A stretch of 64,000 bases of DNA from Gordionus sp. m RMFG-2023 (taxonomy: Eukaryota; Nematomorpha; Gordioida; Chordodea; Parachordodidae): NCBI RefSeq assembly GCF_954871325.1, contig NC_088775.1, positions 75,927,561 to 75,991,560 of the forward strand. The letters are read 5' to 3'. The position numbers and the translations under genes are program-made. Positions 1 to 9,887 of this stretch are shown in pieces; the first letter of the stretch is position 1, and each line of letters starts with the position of its first letter. Under the pieces are notes generated by a model. It did no database searches. It was not told where the DNA came from and saw only the letters and a program-made list of their open reading frames with translations.

Positions 1-471
1 GGCAATTCATACATATAAAATTTTGAGCCAGGCAATATATGTATATAATCAGGCAGGGCCTCACAAATCTCTAATTTTTTGATATGCTTATACTTTGTAT
101 TTTAAGAGTTATCTAACTAAAATACTAAATCTATAAATAATATAGTAAATTTAAAAAAATTAAACAAGTTATTTGTGAGATGATCCAATTGCAAATAAAC
201 AATACTAATATTAAACACAATTGATTTATAAATGGTTATTGTAGAAATAGATCGATATAAAAGCCATAATTAACATCAGGAAAAAATTAGATGATATTAA
301 AAATGGATGGCTAGAAAATATGTACAAAAAGATTTAATAAACTAGGTAAAACTTTTTCTAATATTTTAATGTGCCAGGTTGGCAAATTTTTTTTTAAAAA
401 AAATCAATGGATATAAAATGCTAAAGTAATTTTCATTAAAGCAGCTAAATAAATGATTTATTATAAATTAC
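1..471. other. Presumed downstream intron of MRPS9, AT-rich
   Basis: This stretch follows the last visible MRPS9 exon on the minus strand. Both strands were read and no uS9-domain coding sequence was seen. A GT donor after codons for IPP (470-471 complement) supports an intron running off the window. Nothing else is visible. Confidence 0.5.
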
Positions 472-1476
472 TGGTGGTATATCTAACAAAATATTGCTTT
501 TGTCCAATTTTTCTGTGTTTGTTATTATAAAATCTTTTAACTCATTTGCATATGGATGATTACATAATCGCTCAAAATTATTCATAAAATGTGTGTACTA
601 AAAAACATGGCATAAATAATATTAATTTTATTATGTGTACTTGGGTAGAGGATATTGTTTCTAGCAATTTCTTTTCTAGTGCTTCCTTAGATAGTATTTT
701 AGTACCAGTTATATCTCTTAGATAAAGATTGAATGAAATATTTTTTAAAATAAACTCACAATTTTTTTTTAATTAATTCATTTTCTTCATTTTTTCCTTT
801 ATATTTTTTTTCCATTTTATATTGTATTTCATTTAATTTCTCAATATGTTCAGCTATTTCCTACTTTAAAATTAAACAAACTGATGTAATAGTTGATTTT
901 ACATATATTAGACAATAATAGTTTGGTTTTCCTGTGTAATAAAAAGCATTAAAAGGTCTGCCTTCTTGATCAAATTGTAATTCTTTTTAAATAAAATAAA
1001 ATTTTGAAAACAAATTATAATTATAAAAAAACCTTTTTGTTTTGGGTATATTTCTTCAGGAGGCTAAGATAATTTATTAGTTTATTATGTTATATATTAT
1101 ATAGAACCTTCATTTTGGGCCTTGATTTGATAGAAAACAAACCTGATGGCATTAAATACTCAATTGCTTCCTAAAAGATAGTTATATAGCATTACATAAT
1201 TATAATTAACATCAATTGATTTTTGATTGAGGCTTTCTGGGTCTAAACTCATCATATTAGCTAAATGTCTTTTCCCAATTTCAAATTCAGCAGTTTTAGA
1301 CTTCATTTGATTTTCTTTGAGAAGGTTAATAGAGATATTTTTTTAAAGTTATACCTAATTCTTGAGATTTTTTAAAAAAATATTTCATCGCTCTATTTAA
1401 TCTTTTAACGGTCTCAATCTCATGAATATCGATATCTAATTCATTCGCTTGCGTATCTAAGTTTTTACTAATACAT
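472..1476 (-). CDS. MRPS9: Mitochondrial small-subunit ribosomal protein uS9m, partial (8 exons)
   Basis: Structural protein of the mitochondrial ribosome small subunit. Read on the minus strand, eight exons join in frame: 1476-1355, 1314-1211, 1170-1108, 1063-1033, 982-903, 860-760, 716-641 and 597-472. Every junction has AG acceptors and GT donors, and phases agree throughout. The joined product contains the metazoan MRPS9 signatures GKRHLANMM, LMPSGLF, PPEEIYPKQK and GRPFNAFYYTGKPNYY in the family order. Introns are only 40-50 bp. The C-terminal uS9 domain, about 110 residues in other animals, is not found in 1-471 and must lie left of the window. The start exon is unsettled: an ATG at 1562 (minus) opens a basic, hydrophobic stretch (MILRRFIFKNIQ) that would suit a mitochondrial presequence, but I could not join it in frame to the 1476 acceptor. 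Identification is by recognised family motifs; no search was run. Confidence 0.9.
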
Positions 1477-1562
1477 CTAAATGACTATATACCAATATTA
1501 TAATTTAGAAGATAATAAAAATTAACTTGTATATTCTTAAATATAAATCTTCTCAATATCAT

Positions 1563-2967
1563 TTTTCAATCGCAAAAAAACAAATACTAGAGATAACAAG
1601 ACAATATGCCTAATATTTTTCACAATTGTTTATTATGATTTGATTGGTTGAGTTGCGTACGAAACCTTTAATATCCTAATGAAATGTACTTTAATTTCTA
1701 TCTGGGGGGGGGGGGGGGGGGGTAAGGGGTAGAACGAAAGTAGGGGGTAATAATATTTATTTTTAATTTTTATAATTTGTATTTCCTGGGCTAGGAAATT
1801 TTTTTGATATTTATTACTATTTTAGTTTTAGGTTTTCTTTTCTTCTAATTTAAATTCTTTCTTAATTTTTTTCAACCTTTAACTTGATAAAAGGTTAGGG
1901 GGCTTATTAATTTTAATTTGCAACATTAGCGAGGAAGAGGTAATAATCCTATCTAAAATGAGCAAATAAGAATAAAATTCTATCTAAAAATATTTAAAAA
2001 AATTATACTCTAACTAAAATTTACAAAATGGAACTATATCTAAAAAAATCCATTTTTTTTGGACATTCTAGAGTTTTCAAAGGATTTAATAGGAAGATTG
2101 TCTTTTTAATGGCTCATGGCAAGTAATGAAACATTCAGACAAAGGCAATACTACCTTTATCATTTATTTTTAGAAATTATTAAATATAATTAATAATATT
2201 TTATACTAATGAAAATTTACTATTATTTCTTTCCTGCTAGGCAAAAAAAATTAATGCTATTTTATATGTTAAAAAAATATAAAAATCATAATTATAGAAA
2301 AATTAGCTTTTTACAAAAGGGTTGCCAAAAAGTAGTAATTATTTTTTCAGAGGGTAAAGTGCTAGAAAATTCTATTAATCTATTTATATATGATTTATGG
2401 AGGCTTAGCATTACATAACCTCCTTTGAAGGGCATTATCGCTTCTGCCACCCTTTAGGCGGGTTCATAGTCATAGCCAGGATTTTCCTAAGGGGGGGGGG
2501 GGGAATAAAAAAATTATTGGGGACTTCGCCTTCAGACCCCATTTTATGTGGGCCTTTGGCCCGCCGGGTTACTTTAGTCTATATAGTCATAAAATATTTT
2601 TACAAGATAGGAGGTAAATTTTAATAAAGAAAATAAGCCTGGAACAAATATGAAATATATTTTTATTAGTTTATATAAAATATAATAAATTACTTGTATA
2701 TACATTAATATAAAAGCATGGTAATAACTTATTCCAAACAAGTATAATAAATTTATTTATAAAAAGTAAGTAGACATATAGTTAATATTCCTCTATTATA
2801 GAATTAGTCAGGGGCGTCGCTAGCCTTTACAATCTCAGGGGGCTCAACTAAAAAAATTTAATGGCTTCGCCCCCCATACTCCCAATTTGCATATATTATA
2901 CTTTTTTAAAATTTGCTAACTCTAAACAATTATTCTGAATTTCATATTTTGTCATTTATTATATTTT
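1563..2967. other. MRPS9 upstream region with decayed MITE ends and G-tracts
   Basis: No coding sequence can be supported. The region holds an 18-base G tract near 1705-1722. Near 2460-2503 the motif CCAGGATTTTCCTAAG runs into a G tract, and GTCAGGGGCGTCGCTAGC lies near 2808. These resemble the ends of the G-rich hAT-like MITE family seen better preserved at 7652-8033. Any MRPS9 promoter would be at the left of this region, but no element can be recognised. The 69-codon ORF at 2209-2418 is of chance size for this composition. Confidence 0.4.
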
Positions 2968-2972
2968 GCATA

Positions 2973-3443
2973 TGTTAAACAGTATTAACTTTAAAAAATT
3001 GTTTTTTTTTACATCCTTAAGCCATTTATGGCGTAACTTAAAATATTTCAAATGTAATAAGAATTGTTTCTTTCTTTTTGTTAAAAACAACTTTTATATT
3101 TTAAATCAATTTGTTTATAAACTAATATTAAATTTTATAAATCAGTTTCTTTCTTTTTGTTAAAAACAACTTTTATATTTTAAATCAATTTGTTTATAAA
3201 CTAATATTAAATTTTATATTTTATAAATCAATTTACTTAATAAACTAATGTTCAATTTTTTATTTTTAACTTTTAAAAAAAAGATCAATTTATTATAAAT
3301 TACATTAAATTAAATTGCCAATATATATAGGAAACTATTTTGAATATGTGATCAATATATTTTTTTAATTTAAATATCAATAAATTTACGTAATATACGT
3401 CTATAATATTTATTTTCTGCCTTTGATTTCTGCAACCTTTTCA
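2973..3443 (+). repeat. Outer 5' LTR
   Basis: First LTR copy, starting TGTTAAAC and ending CCTTTTCA. Like the other two it contains an internal direct duplication of about 79 bp starting near 3067 and 3146. It differs from the others by a few single bases and by one T in a homopolymer. Confidence 0.93.
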
Positions 3444-3461
3444 TGGTGGCAGCGGTGGGAT
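3444..3461 (+). other. 18-nt tRNA-Leu-complementary primer site between LTRs
   Basis: The spacer is exactly TGGTGGCAGCGGTGGGAT. From what I know of metazoan leucine tRNAs, this is the complement of the last 18 nt of a mature tRNA-Leu including CCA. The next base begins the second LTR. Eighteen nt is the length expected when plus-strand strong-stop synthesis copies the primer tRNA up to its modified A58. Confidence 0.85.
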
Positions 3462-3933
3462 TGTTAAACAGTATTAACTTTAAAAAATTGTTTTTTTTTT
3501 ACATCCTTAAGCCATTTATGGCGTAACTTAAAATATTTCAAATGTAATAAGAATTGTTTCTTTCTTTTTGTTAAAAACAACTTTTATATTTTAAATCAAT
3601 TTGTTTATAAACTAATATTAAATTTTATAAATCAGTTTCTTTCTTTTTGTTAAAAACAACTTTTATATTTTAAATCAATTTGTTTATAAACTAATATTAA
3701 ATTTTATATTTTATAAATCAATTTACTTAATAAACTAATGTTCAATTTTTTATTTTTAACTTTTAAAAAAAAGATAAATTTATTATAAATTACATTAAAT
3801 TAAATTGTCAATATATATAGGAAACTATTTTGAATATGTGATCAATATATTTTTTTAATTTAAATATGAATAAATTTACGTAATATACGTCTATAACATT
3901 TATTTTCTGCCTTTGATTTCTGCAACCTTTTCA
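3462..3933 (+). repeat. Inner 5' LTR
   Basis: Second LTR copy, adjoining the internal coding region. It has the same termini and internal 79-bp duplication as the outer copies. It sits inside the target duplication and is therefore not a separate solo-LTR insertion. Confidence 0.93.
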
Positions 3934-3942
3934 TGGTGGCAG
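3934..3942 (+). other. Internal short primer-binding site
   Basis: Immediately after the inner LTR the sequence TGGTGGCAG matches the tRNA-Leu 3' end for nine bases and then diverges into AT-rich sequence. This is probably the element's own encoded primer-binding site. Confidence 0.7.
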
Positions 3943-4044
3943 TAAAATTTTCTAAAATATTAAATATAAATTAACTTCTTAAAATTTTTATAAAATCCAA
4001 TACTATAAAATAGAAAAATTCAAGGATATTGTAAATTATAAATT

Positions 4045-5970
4045 ATGAAACAGACCTCAAATAATAACGTTAATATTAATATTGAATTTCCAACATACAC
4101 AGGTAATGGCGATGTTTTTCTAAGTCGTTTCGAAGACATATTCAACGATGCTCAGATCTCTGATATCGAAAAAGCAGGATCCTTCACAAGAAGACTACCA
4201 GACGGAGAATACATCAAGCTCAAATCGATATGTTCACCTACCGATTTCATCAATCCATCGATATTGATTGAAAAATTTAGGTTATTACACCCGAGGAAAT
4301 CTACAAGTTCGAAATTGTTATTATTCAATGCAGCTGTACAAGGTAAAAATGAAAGTTACATCAATTGGGTAAGTAGATTATGTATTTTACAAAATGAATG
4401 TTCGTTAAGCGATAGTAGAGTCATTGAAAAAGTAAAAATTTCATCAAATAGCAGAAGTATCAGGCAGAAAATTACGTTGAAAGGGAATATTACGTTAGCA
4501 GAAGTCTTTAGTTTAAGAGATGATTTTGAGGAGACAGAATTAAAAGAAAATATAATAGCTAAAGTTGAAAACATTTCTTTAAATGAAAAGACTGAAGAAG
4601 AAACAAGCGTAAAACATTTGGAAAGACAAAGAGGCATAAAAGTTGAAGAAAACAAACAGGTGGTCAGATACGACGATAGACATAATCCACGATCGAATAA
4701 CGATAACAGACAACGATGGACAGCAAGAGGCCATGACTTTCAAAGAAATATTTATCAAGGAAATAGTTATAACCCCAATTACCAAGGAAATAATTACAAC
4801 CCTAGATATCAGAATTATAACGCGAATTATTACAACGTCAGAGCAAACTATCCAGGATCGTATAATAATTTTTCAAGATTTGAAAATAGAACCAGTCATA
4901 ATAACGATAATAACCAAAGATTTTATTATGATTACAATCACGGATTCAACAGATGCTATGATACTTCAAGATGCACGCAAAGGCATAGTAATAATTATAA
5001 TGGAAATCGAGGAGGAAGTTACGCATGTAATTGTAGACATCATGTCGACCATAATAATCAAACACGATACACTAATAAAATAAATACCATAAACATAGAA
5101 GAAATAAAAGAGGATGATAATAATAAAATAGAAAAAAAAGAATATAATTTGTATAACTTGGACATAAATAATATGGATGCTGATAAAGACAACACAGATA
5201 ATAACGCGTATAAAGTAACTTTAAAATTGAATAACCTGTCAACGATGATGCAGGTCGATACTGGCTCTAGATTCTCAATAATACCTAGTTCGATAGCTAA
5301 GAGCGCAGGCATCACTGAATTAAAGAAATCTAATTTAAAATTAACAGGCTATGACGGCTATCAAATCAAAATATTAGGAACGGCGCAAATTAGCGTAAAT
5401 TATGAGGGAGTAACTAAAAATTTACAAGCGATCGTTGTTAATAGCAATAAGAGTCCATTACTTGGCAGAACTTGGCTAAGTGCCTTCAAAAATATTTTAA
5501 AAAAATTTGTGGGAAATATAGGTGATGATTATTGTAATGATAAACTTACTAAACTCATACATGATTACAAACTTAAAATGGCCGATAAACCCATCTGCAA
5601 AACCAATATCAAGCTTCGCTTAAAGCAAAATGCTGTACCAAAAATAATACCAAATGTTAAAAAAATAAATTCTTATAGATTAGAAGAAATAAATCATTTG
5701 ATAACAATTGAAGAAATTATAGTTATTAAAAACAATAATGAAACAAAAATTGAAGAAAATAATAAAATAAAAAAATTTATAATTAATAAAAAATTTAAAA
5801 AAACTTTGGAAAAGAAAATTAAAACAAAGGTGATTAAATATCATGATGTTGAAAAGGAGATTAAGAATACGATATGGAGATCATATGTTGAAAATGGAAG
5901 GAGAAAGAGAAATTTTGTTATAAAGAACAAGTTAAAGAGAAATTATGATATAAAAAAGTGTTCAAATTGA
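4045..5970 (+). CDS. Gag-protease polyprotein with truncated RT (Ty3/Gypsy type), 641 aa
   Basis: The first ~190 residues have the layout of a Gypsy capsid: a fold starting FPTYTGNGDVFLSRFEDIF, followed by Leu/Phe-rich helical segments. Residues ~200-340 are Arg/Asn/Tyr-rich, with scattered Cys and His but no clear CCHC knuckle, and would suit nucleic-acid binding. An aspartic protease follows, with catalytic DTGS at residues 405-408, a central ILGTAQISV strand, and the LLGRTWL hallmark near 471-478. Residues ~519-555 (KLRLKQNAVPK... EEINHLI) match the start of Gypsy RT. After this the reading frame is only Lys/Asn/Glu-rich low-complexity sequence up to the stop, so RT is cut off near genome position 5700. 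The start is the first ATG after the primer site. The frame is open throughout. Confidence 0.88.
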   Translation: MKQTSNNNVNINIEFPTYTGNGDVFLSRFEDIFNDAQISDIEKAGSFTRRLPDGEYIKLKSICSPTDFINPSILIEKFRLLHPRKSTSSKLLLFNAAVQGKNESYINWVSRLCILQNECSLSDSRVIEKVKISSNSRSIRQKITLKGNITLAEVFSLRDDFEETELKENIIAKVENISLNEKTEEETSVKHLERQRGIKVEENKQVVRYDDRHNPRSNNDNRQRWTARGHDFQRNIYQGNSYNPNYQGNNYNPRYQNYNANYYNVRANYPGSYNNFSRFENRTSHNNDNNQRFYYDYNHGFNRCYDTSRCTQRHSNNYNGNRGGSYACNCRHHVDHNNQTRYTNKINTINIEEIKEDDNNKIEKKEYNLYNLDINNMDADKDNTDNNAYKVTLKLNNLSTMMQVDTGSRFSIIPSSIAKSAGITELKKSNLKLTGYDGYQIKILGTAQISVNYEGVTKNLQAIVVNSNKSPLLGRTWLSAFKNILKKFVGNIGDDYCNDKLTKLIHDYKLKMADKPICKTNIKLRLKQNAVPKIIPNVKKINSYRLEEINHLITIEEIIVIKNNNETKIEENNKIKKFIINKKFKKTLEKKIKTKVIKYHDVEKEIKNTIWRSYVENGRRKRNFVIKNKLKRNYDIKKCSN

Positions 5971-6029
5971 AAAATAAAGGAGTAAAATTTAAAAAATAAA
6001 AATAATTAAATAAAATATTATAATATAAA

Positions 6030-6320
6030 ATGAAACAATTCCAAAACGGAAATTTGTTGTATGATATAGATACTGGGAACAAAATTATAAAAAGACACTT
6101 GGACCAAATAAAAAAAAGATCAACTAATGTAGAACTTTCTTCTAATGATGCAACAGTTTTTAAAGCGAATGTTAATAATAATGCATCACCTTATACATTG
6201 AATTTTAGAAGGGGAGGTGATGAACCAAGAAACCAAAATGTACATCAGAATCGCAACGTTCAAAGACCAGTTAGAAATAGTGTGTTGCCTAGAAAATTTG
6301 AAAATTTTATAATGAATTAA
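6030..6320 (+). pseudogene. Integrase C-terminal tail of the Gypsy element (96 aa)
   Basis: The ORF starts with a segment ending LLYDIDTGNKIIKRHLDQIK. This resembles the extreme C-terminus of Gypsy Pol, where a small beta-barrel strand is followed by R/K-H-x-DQ. The rest is polar and ends with a basic PVRNSVLPRKFENF tail like those of full-length elements. The integrase zinc-binding and DDE domains are absent. The ATG is therefore likely fortuitous, and the ORF is what remains after an internal deletion beginning near 5700. Confidence 0.65.
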
Positions 6321-6462
6321 ATTTGATAATAAATTTTTTTTTCTCTTCCTTATATTAAAACAAAATTAGTTTTTTTGTGTGTGGAACTAAATTGATAAAA
6401 CGTACAAAAAAAAAAAGATCAACGAAGAGGTGAACGAGCAAGAATGACAAACGACAAAAATT

Positions 6463-6476
6463 AAAAAAAAAAAAGG
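6463..6476 (+). other. Putative polypurine tract
   Basis: Twelve A followed by GG lie five bases before the 3' LTR. This is the place expected for the plus-strand primer. The short TTTTA gap before the LTR is atypical, so the exact priming end is uncertain. Confidence 0.5.
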
Positions 6477-6481
6477 TTTTA

Positions 6482-6953
6482 TGTTAAACAGTATTAACTT
6501 TAAAAAATTGTTTTTTTTTTACATCCTTAAGCCATTTATGGCGTAACTTAAAATATTTCAAATGTAATAAGAATTGTTTCTTTCTTTTTGTTAAAAACAA
6601 CTTTTATATTTTAAATCAATTTGTTTATAAACTAATATTAAATTTTATAAATCAGTTTCTTTCTTTTTGTTAAAAACAACTTTTATATTTTAAATCAATT
6701 TGTTTATAAACTTATATTAAATTTTATATTTTATAAATCAATTTACTTAATAAACTAATGTTCAATTTTTTATTTTTAACTTTAAAAAAAAAGATCAATT
6801 TATTATAAATTACATTAAATTAAATTGTCAATATATATAGGAAACTATTTTGAATATGTGATCAATATATTTTTTTAATTTAAATATCAATAAATTTACG
6901 TAATATACGTCTATAACATTTATTTTCTGCCTTTGATTTCTGCAACCTTTTCA
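6482..6953 (+). repeat. 3' LTR
   Basis: Third LTR copy with the same termini as the 5' copies. It is followed directly by the GCATA target duplication. It carries a private A-to-T change in the second internal repeat unit. Confidence 0.93.
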
Positions 6954-6958
6954 GCATA

Positions 6959-7643
6959 CAAAATAAATTAACATATAAATATTTAAAACAATACAGGACA
7001 TATCTAAAAATAATATTTTTTAATACAAAATCTATTTATTACAGTATAAAATATTTTCGATGGTTGATATAAAAAAATTTTACGTCTAAAGAATTACATG
7101 TGATAAAAAAGGTTAATTAATTCATACATATGCCTCAATTGATAATGGTATTTAAAAAGCACATAAGACTATATAATTCTTAGCAGCTTACTTACAAAAT
7201 GTCATGAAACTAATTTAACTCTCTATTACTATTTTAGAGGCCTTACCAAATTAACAATTCTCGAAGAAGAGAATATAAACGACCAATCCAAATCATAAAA
7301 CTATATGTTAGTTAGAGCTTCCTCTTAGATGACATGATGGAGATAATTAATCGAGAAAATTATTGTGAGATATTAAATTTCTATAAGATTTTCTTCCATT
7401 TTTAATGATATATACGACTACACAGTTGACCATTATTGCATGTCTAAAATATGCAATCATATGCACTGAGTAGCTGTAGTAATAATCTTAAATTACATAG
7501 CCACAAAATTAATAGATGCTGGTTAATTTACAGTCATAGCCATGACACTCACGATGGTAACCCATATCATAATTTATTATGTTAGAATTGATGAAACAAA
7601 ATCCTAAAAATCTTTAGAAGAAATTATGCAAATATATTGATGC
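6959..7643. other. AT-rich intergenic DNA, nothing recognised
   Basis: No ORF of note, no repeat pair and no RNA gene can be supported between the Gypsy element and the next MITE. Confidence 0.4.
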
Positions 7644-7651
7644 CTTGAGTT

Positions 7652-8033
7652 CAGTCGCGTTACGGGGGTGGTTTTCGGGTTTGGACCCCTCCCAGAGCAA
7701 AAATTTTTTTTAGATTATACGTTCAAAAGACTTAAAAGTGATTTTATATGAATTATATTTTTCTGGTTTTGATGTTTGTGGAAGGATATTATATTACTAT
7801 TGAAATTATTCTGGATAGTATTATTATAAAGTCATTGAGAATAATCTACTAAATTATAATAACATATTATTGATACATTTAAAAAAAATATTTATTATAT
7901 ATTATCGAAGATATGGGATATGGTTATGATTTGTAAGATAAACCCGGCCGAAGGTCGGGCAAAAGGGCCGAAGCGCCTCCCAGATTTTATATGTATGGAC
8001 CCCCTCTAAGGAAAATTCCTAGCTACACCACTG
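7652..8033. mobile_element. hAT-type MITE with perfect 8-bp target duplication
   Basis: A 382-bp non-coding element is bounded by CAGTCGCGTTACGGGGG at the left and the complement of CAGTGGTGTAGCTAGG at the right. It is flanked by CTTGAGTT at 7644-7651 and 8034-8041. The 8-bp duplication and CAG termini are typical of the hAT superfamily. The ends are G/C-rich and contain GGACCCC and its complement. Several decayed relatives with long G tracts occur elsewhere in the window. Confidence 0.85.
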
Positions 8034-8307
8034 CTTGAGTTATTTACACGACAAGGATGACATATTAGAAATGAAACATTTTGTAACTATAAAATAAGAA
8101 CCAGAGTGAAATCATGAAAAACAATTAAAATTTTATATATTTTTGTCGCACCATCTCTAGCTGGTATATTATATCTTAAAATAATAGTAGTTCGTAATAA
8201 TATCTAAAATATATTCGTATTAAAAATTTAACTCAAAACTGTTTTTCAATGAAGAAAAAAAATAGTTTTGCTAACACGTAAAAAAAGAGAAATCTAATTT
8301 ATTACAT

Positions 8308-8526
8308 ACATTGTGAGATGAATAATAAGATGTTTAATTATACTAATATTTTAAATAAATAGATGGCGTTAAATAGTTGAATGCATATTGTTATTTATAT
8401 TTATTATCAAAAGCATTGATTAGTAAAATTTTAAAAATATTAACTGTAATATATTATATAACTATCAAATACGTCTTCAAAAGTGGAATTTTACCTAATA
8501 TTTTAGAAATAATTATATTTAGTAGA
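8308..8526. repeat. Left arm of a long inverted repeat
   Basis: This stretch is similar to the reverse complement of about 13826-14027. Shared blocks include GATGGCGTTAAATA, ATTAACTGTAATATATT and AAGTGGAATTTTACCTA. The left arm is broken by the hAT insertion at 8527. The right arm meets the G-rich CAGTGGCGTCACTAGG end at about 13806. They may be the termini of one older transposon or two inverted copies of one repeat. Confidence 0.7.
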
Positions 8527-9329
8527 CAGAGTTGGGCAAAACAGCGAATACTTGTATCTAAGATACAAGTACAAGATCTTTTTGTATCTTGTACATAGTA
8601 TCTTTTTTCATTTTTAATAAGATACTAGTAATATAATATCGATTAAAGTTTTTTAAAAAAACGATAATAATTTTATTTGTAATTCTTTTGGTATATATAC
8701 ATTTATATAATTATCCAATTTAACTTCTAATAATATGCAATTTGATTAACCTCGATAATATAATATTACATGTCGGAATAATATAATATACAAATATAAG
8801 GTGACCTTTAAATATATCTTACAATAATAAATATTCAAATGTAACATATCTTCTTTCCCACCAAGATAAGATTGTCTACCAATCTTTTTATTTACCAAGT
8901 TCAAGTTCATCTATATTTTTTTGTTGGCTTTACTTCCCTTGTTGGATAACCCGTTTGCCTTCCTTTGACTTGGTTCAATTGTTATTATTGATTTGATTTC
9001 GCGTAGTTGGTCGGGATGTTTTAATACGGTTTTGTACGTTTATTTTTTTCTTCTTTTTCTTCTTCCCTTTTCCAGGATTGTGATGGCGATTCGAGTTTTT
9101 CGACCAATTGTTCCCACCATCACTGTTTTATTTTCGCTTGTTATTTTATCATCATTTATCTGTAGATCTATAGCGATTTTTGCGATTCGTTGGTAGAATT
9201 ATTTTCAATCGTAGTTCCCCTGAAGTTTTACGTACCACTACCATTGGAGTACTCCAGGTTACTCTAATTCACGTTACCATTATCATTATATTGTTGATCA
9301 TGTTAATTTCTACATATGTTGGTAACGAT

Positions 9330-9540
9330 AAGTCAAATTCTATAATCCCTGGAAATCCCAATAGGCTGTATTAATCATTTTGATGTGCCCTTTATCATAT
9401 CATTAATTCTATAATCTATTGAAATCTAAATAGGCTGCATCGTGCCTTTATAATAAATTCTATAATCCATGGAAATCTAAATAGGCTGCATCAATCATTT
9501 TGATAGTGCCCTTTATCATTATCATAAATTCTATAATTTT
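9330..9540. repeat. Short tandem repeats, unit ~65-80 bp
   Basis: Three degenerate copies of a unit contain AATTCTATAATCC, GGAAATC, AATAGGCTG and TGCCCTTTATCAT. The last copy forms the outer part of the palindrome's left arm. Confidence 0.75.
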
Positions 9541-9887
9541 GTTTAAGTTTCACGGTTGGTCTTCGTCTTTAGTATCTGGGTATCGTAAACATAGTTCTCC
9601 GGCGATTAATTTAATTCTTTATTATGGATTCAGTAGGGCCGCGACTTAATCTAATGAAATCAATTTCTTCTCTATCAATAGAAAATTTTGAGGATATTTT
9701 GTCTATAGTCGTCGATTTCATTAGATTAAGTCGAGGCCCTACTGAATCCATAATAAAGAATTTGAATTCGCGATCAATTAATCGCCGGAGAACTATGTTT
9801 ACGATACCCAGATACTAAAGACGAAGACCAACCACAAAATTATAGAATTTATGATAATGATAAAGGGCACTATCCAAATGATTGATA
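9489..9887. repeat. Large imperfect palindrome (arms ~170 bp, loop 52 bp)
   Basis: Arm 9489-9661 pairs with 9714-9887. Matching blocks include TAGTGCCCTTTATCATTATC, TTCGTCTTTAGTATCTGGG and ATTCAGTAGGGCC with their complements. Small indels separate the arms. The loop motif GAGGATATTTT...TCTATAGTCGTC recurs in direct orientation at about 9910-9940. This suggests that the palindrome arose by inverted duplication of the start of the internal region. Confidence 0.9.

Larger units (their letters stand above)
2968..6958 (+). mobile_element. Non-autonomous Ty3/Gypsy-type LTR retrotransposon with three LTRs
   Basis: Three nearly identical 471-472-bp repeats lie at 2973-3443, 3462-3933 and 6482-6953. 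Each begins TGTTAAAC and ends CCTTTTCA. The outermost pair is flanked by a perfect 5-bp target duplication, GCATA, at 2968-2972 and 6954-6958, so all three LTRs belong to one insertion. The order is LTR, 18-bp tRNA-complementary site, LTR, 9-bp site, internal region, A-rich polypurine tract, LTR. Internal coding is limited to Gag-protease with a stub of RT, and an integrase C-terminal tail. RT core, RNase H and the integrase catalytic core are missing, so the element must have been moved by proteins from another copy. LTRs differ at only a few bases by eye, which indicates recent insertion. Confidence 0.93.

Noticed and set aside
2973..3443. First LTR as an independent solo-LTR insertion
   Set aside because: Its left flank GCATA pairs with the right flank of the third LTR, and there is no duplication around the first LTR alone.
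4356..5315. ORFs of 68-146 codons overlapping the Gypsy gag-pro frame
   Set aside because: Out-of-frame shadows of a gene with clear protease motifs.
8993..9374. Two hydrophobic ORFs of 67 and 64 codons within the mini LTR element
   Set aside because: T-rich plus-strand frames inside a minus-oriented element give spurious membrane-like segments.
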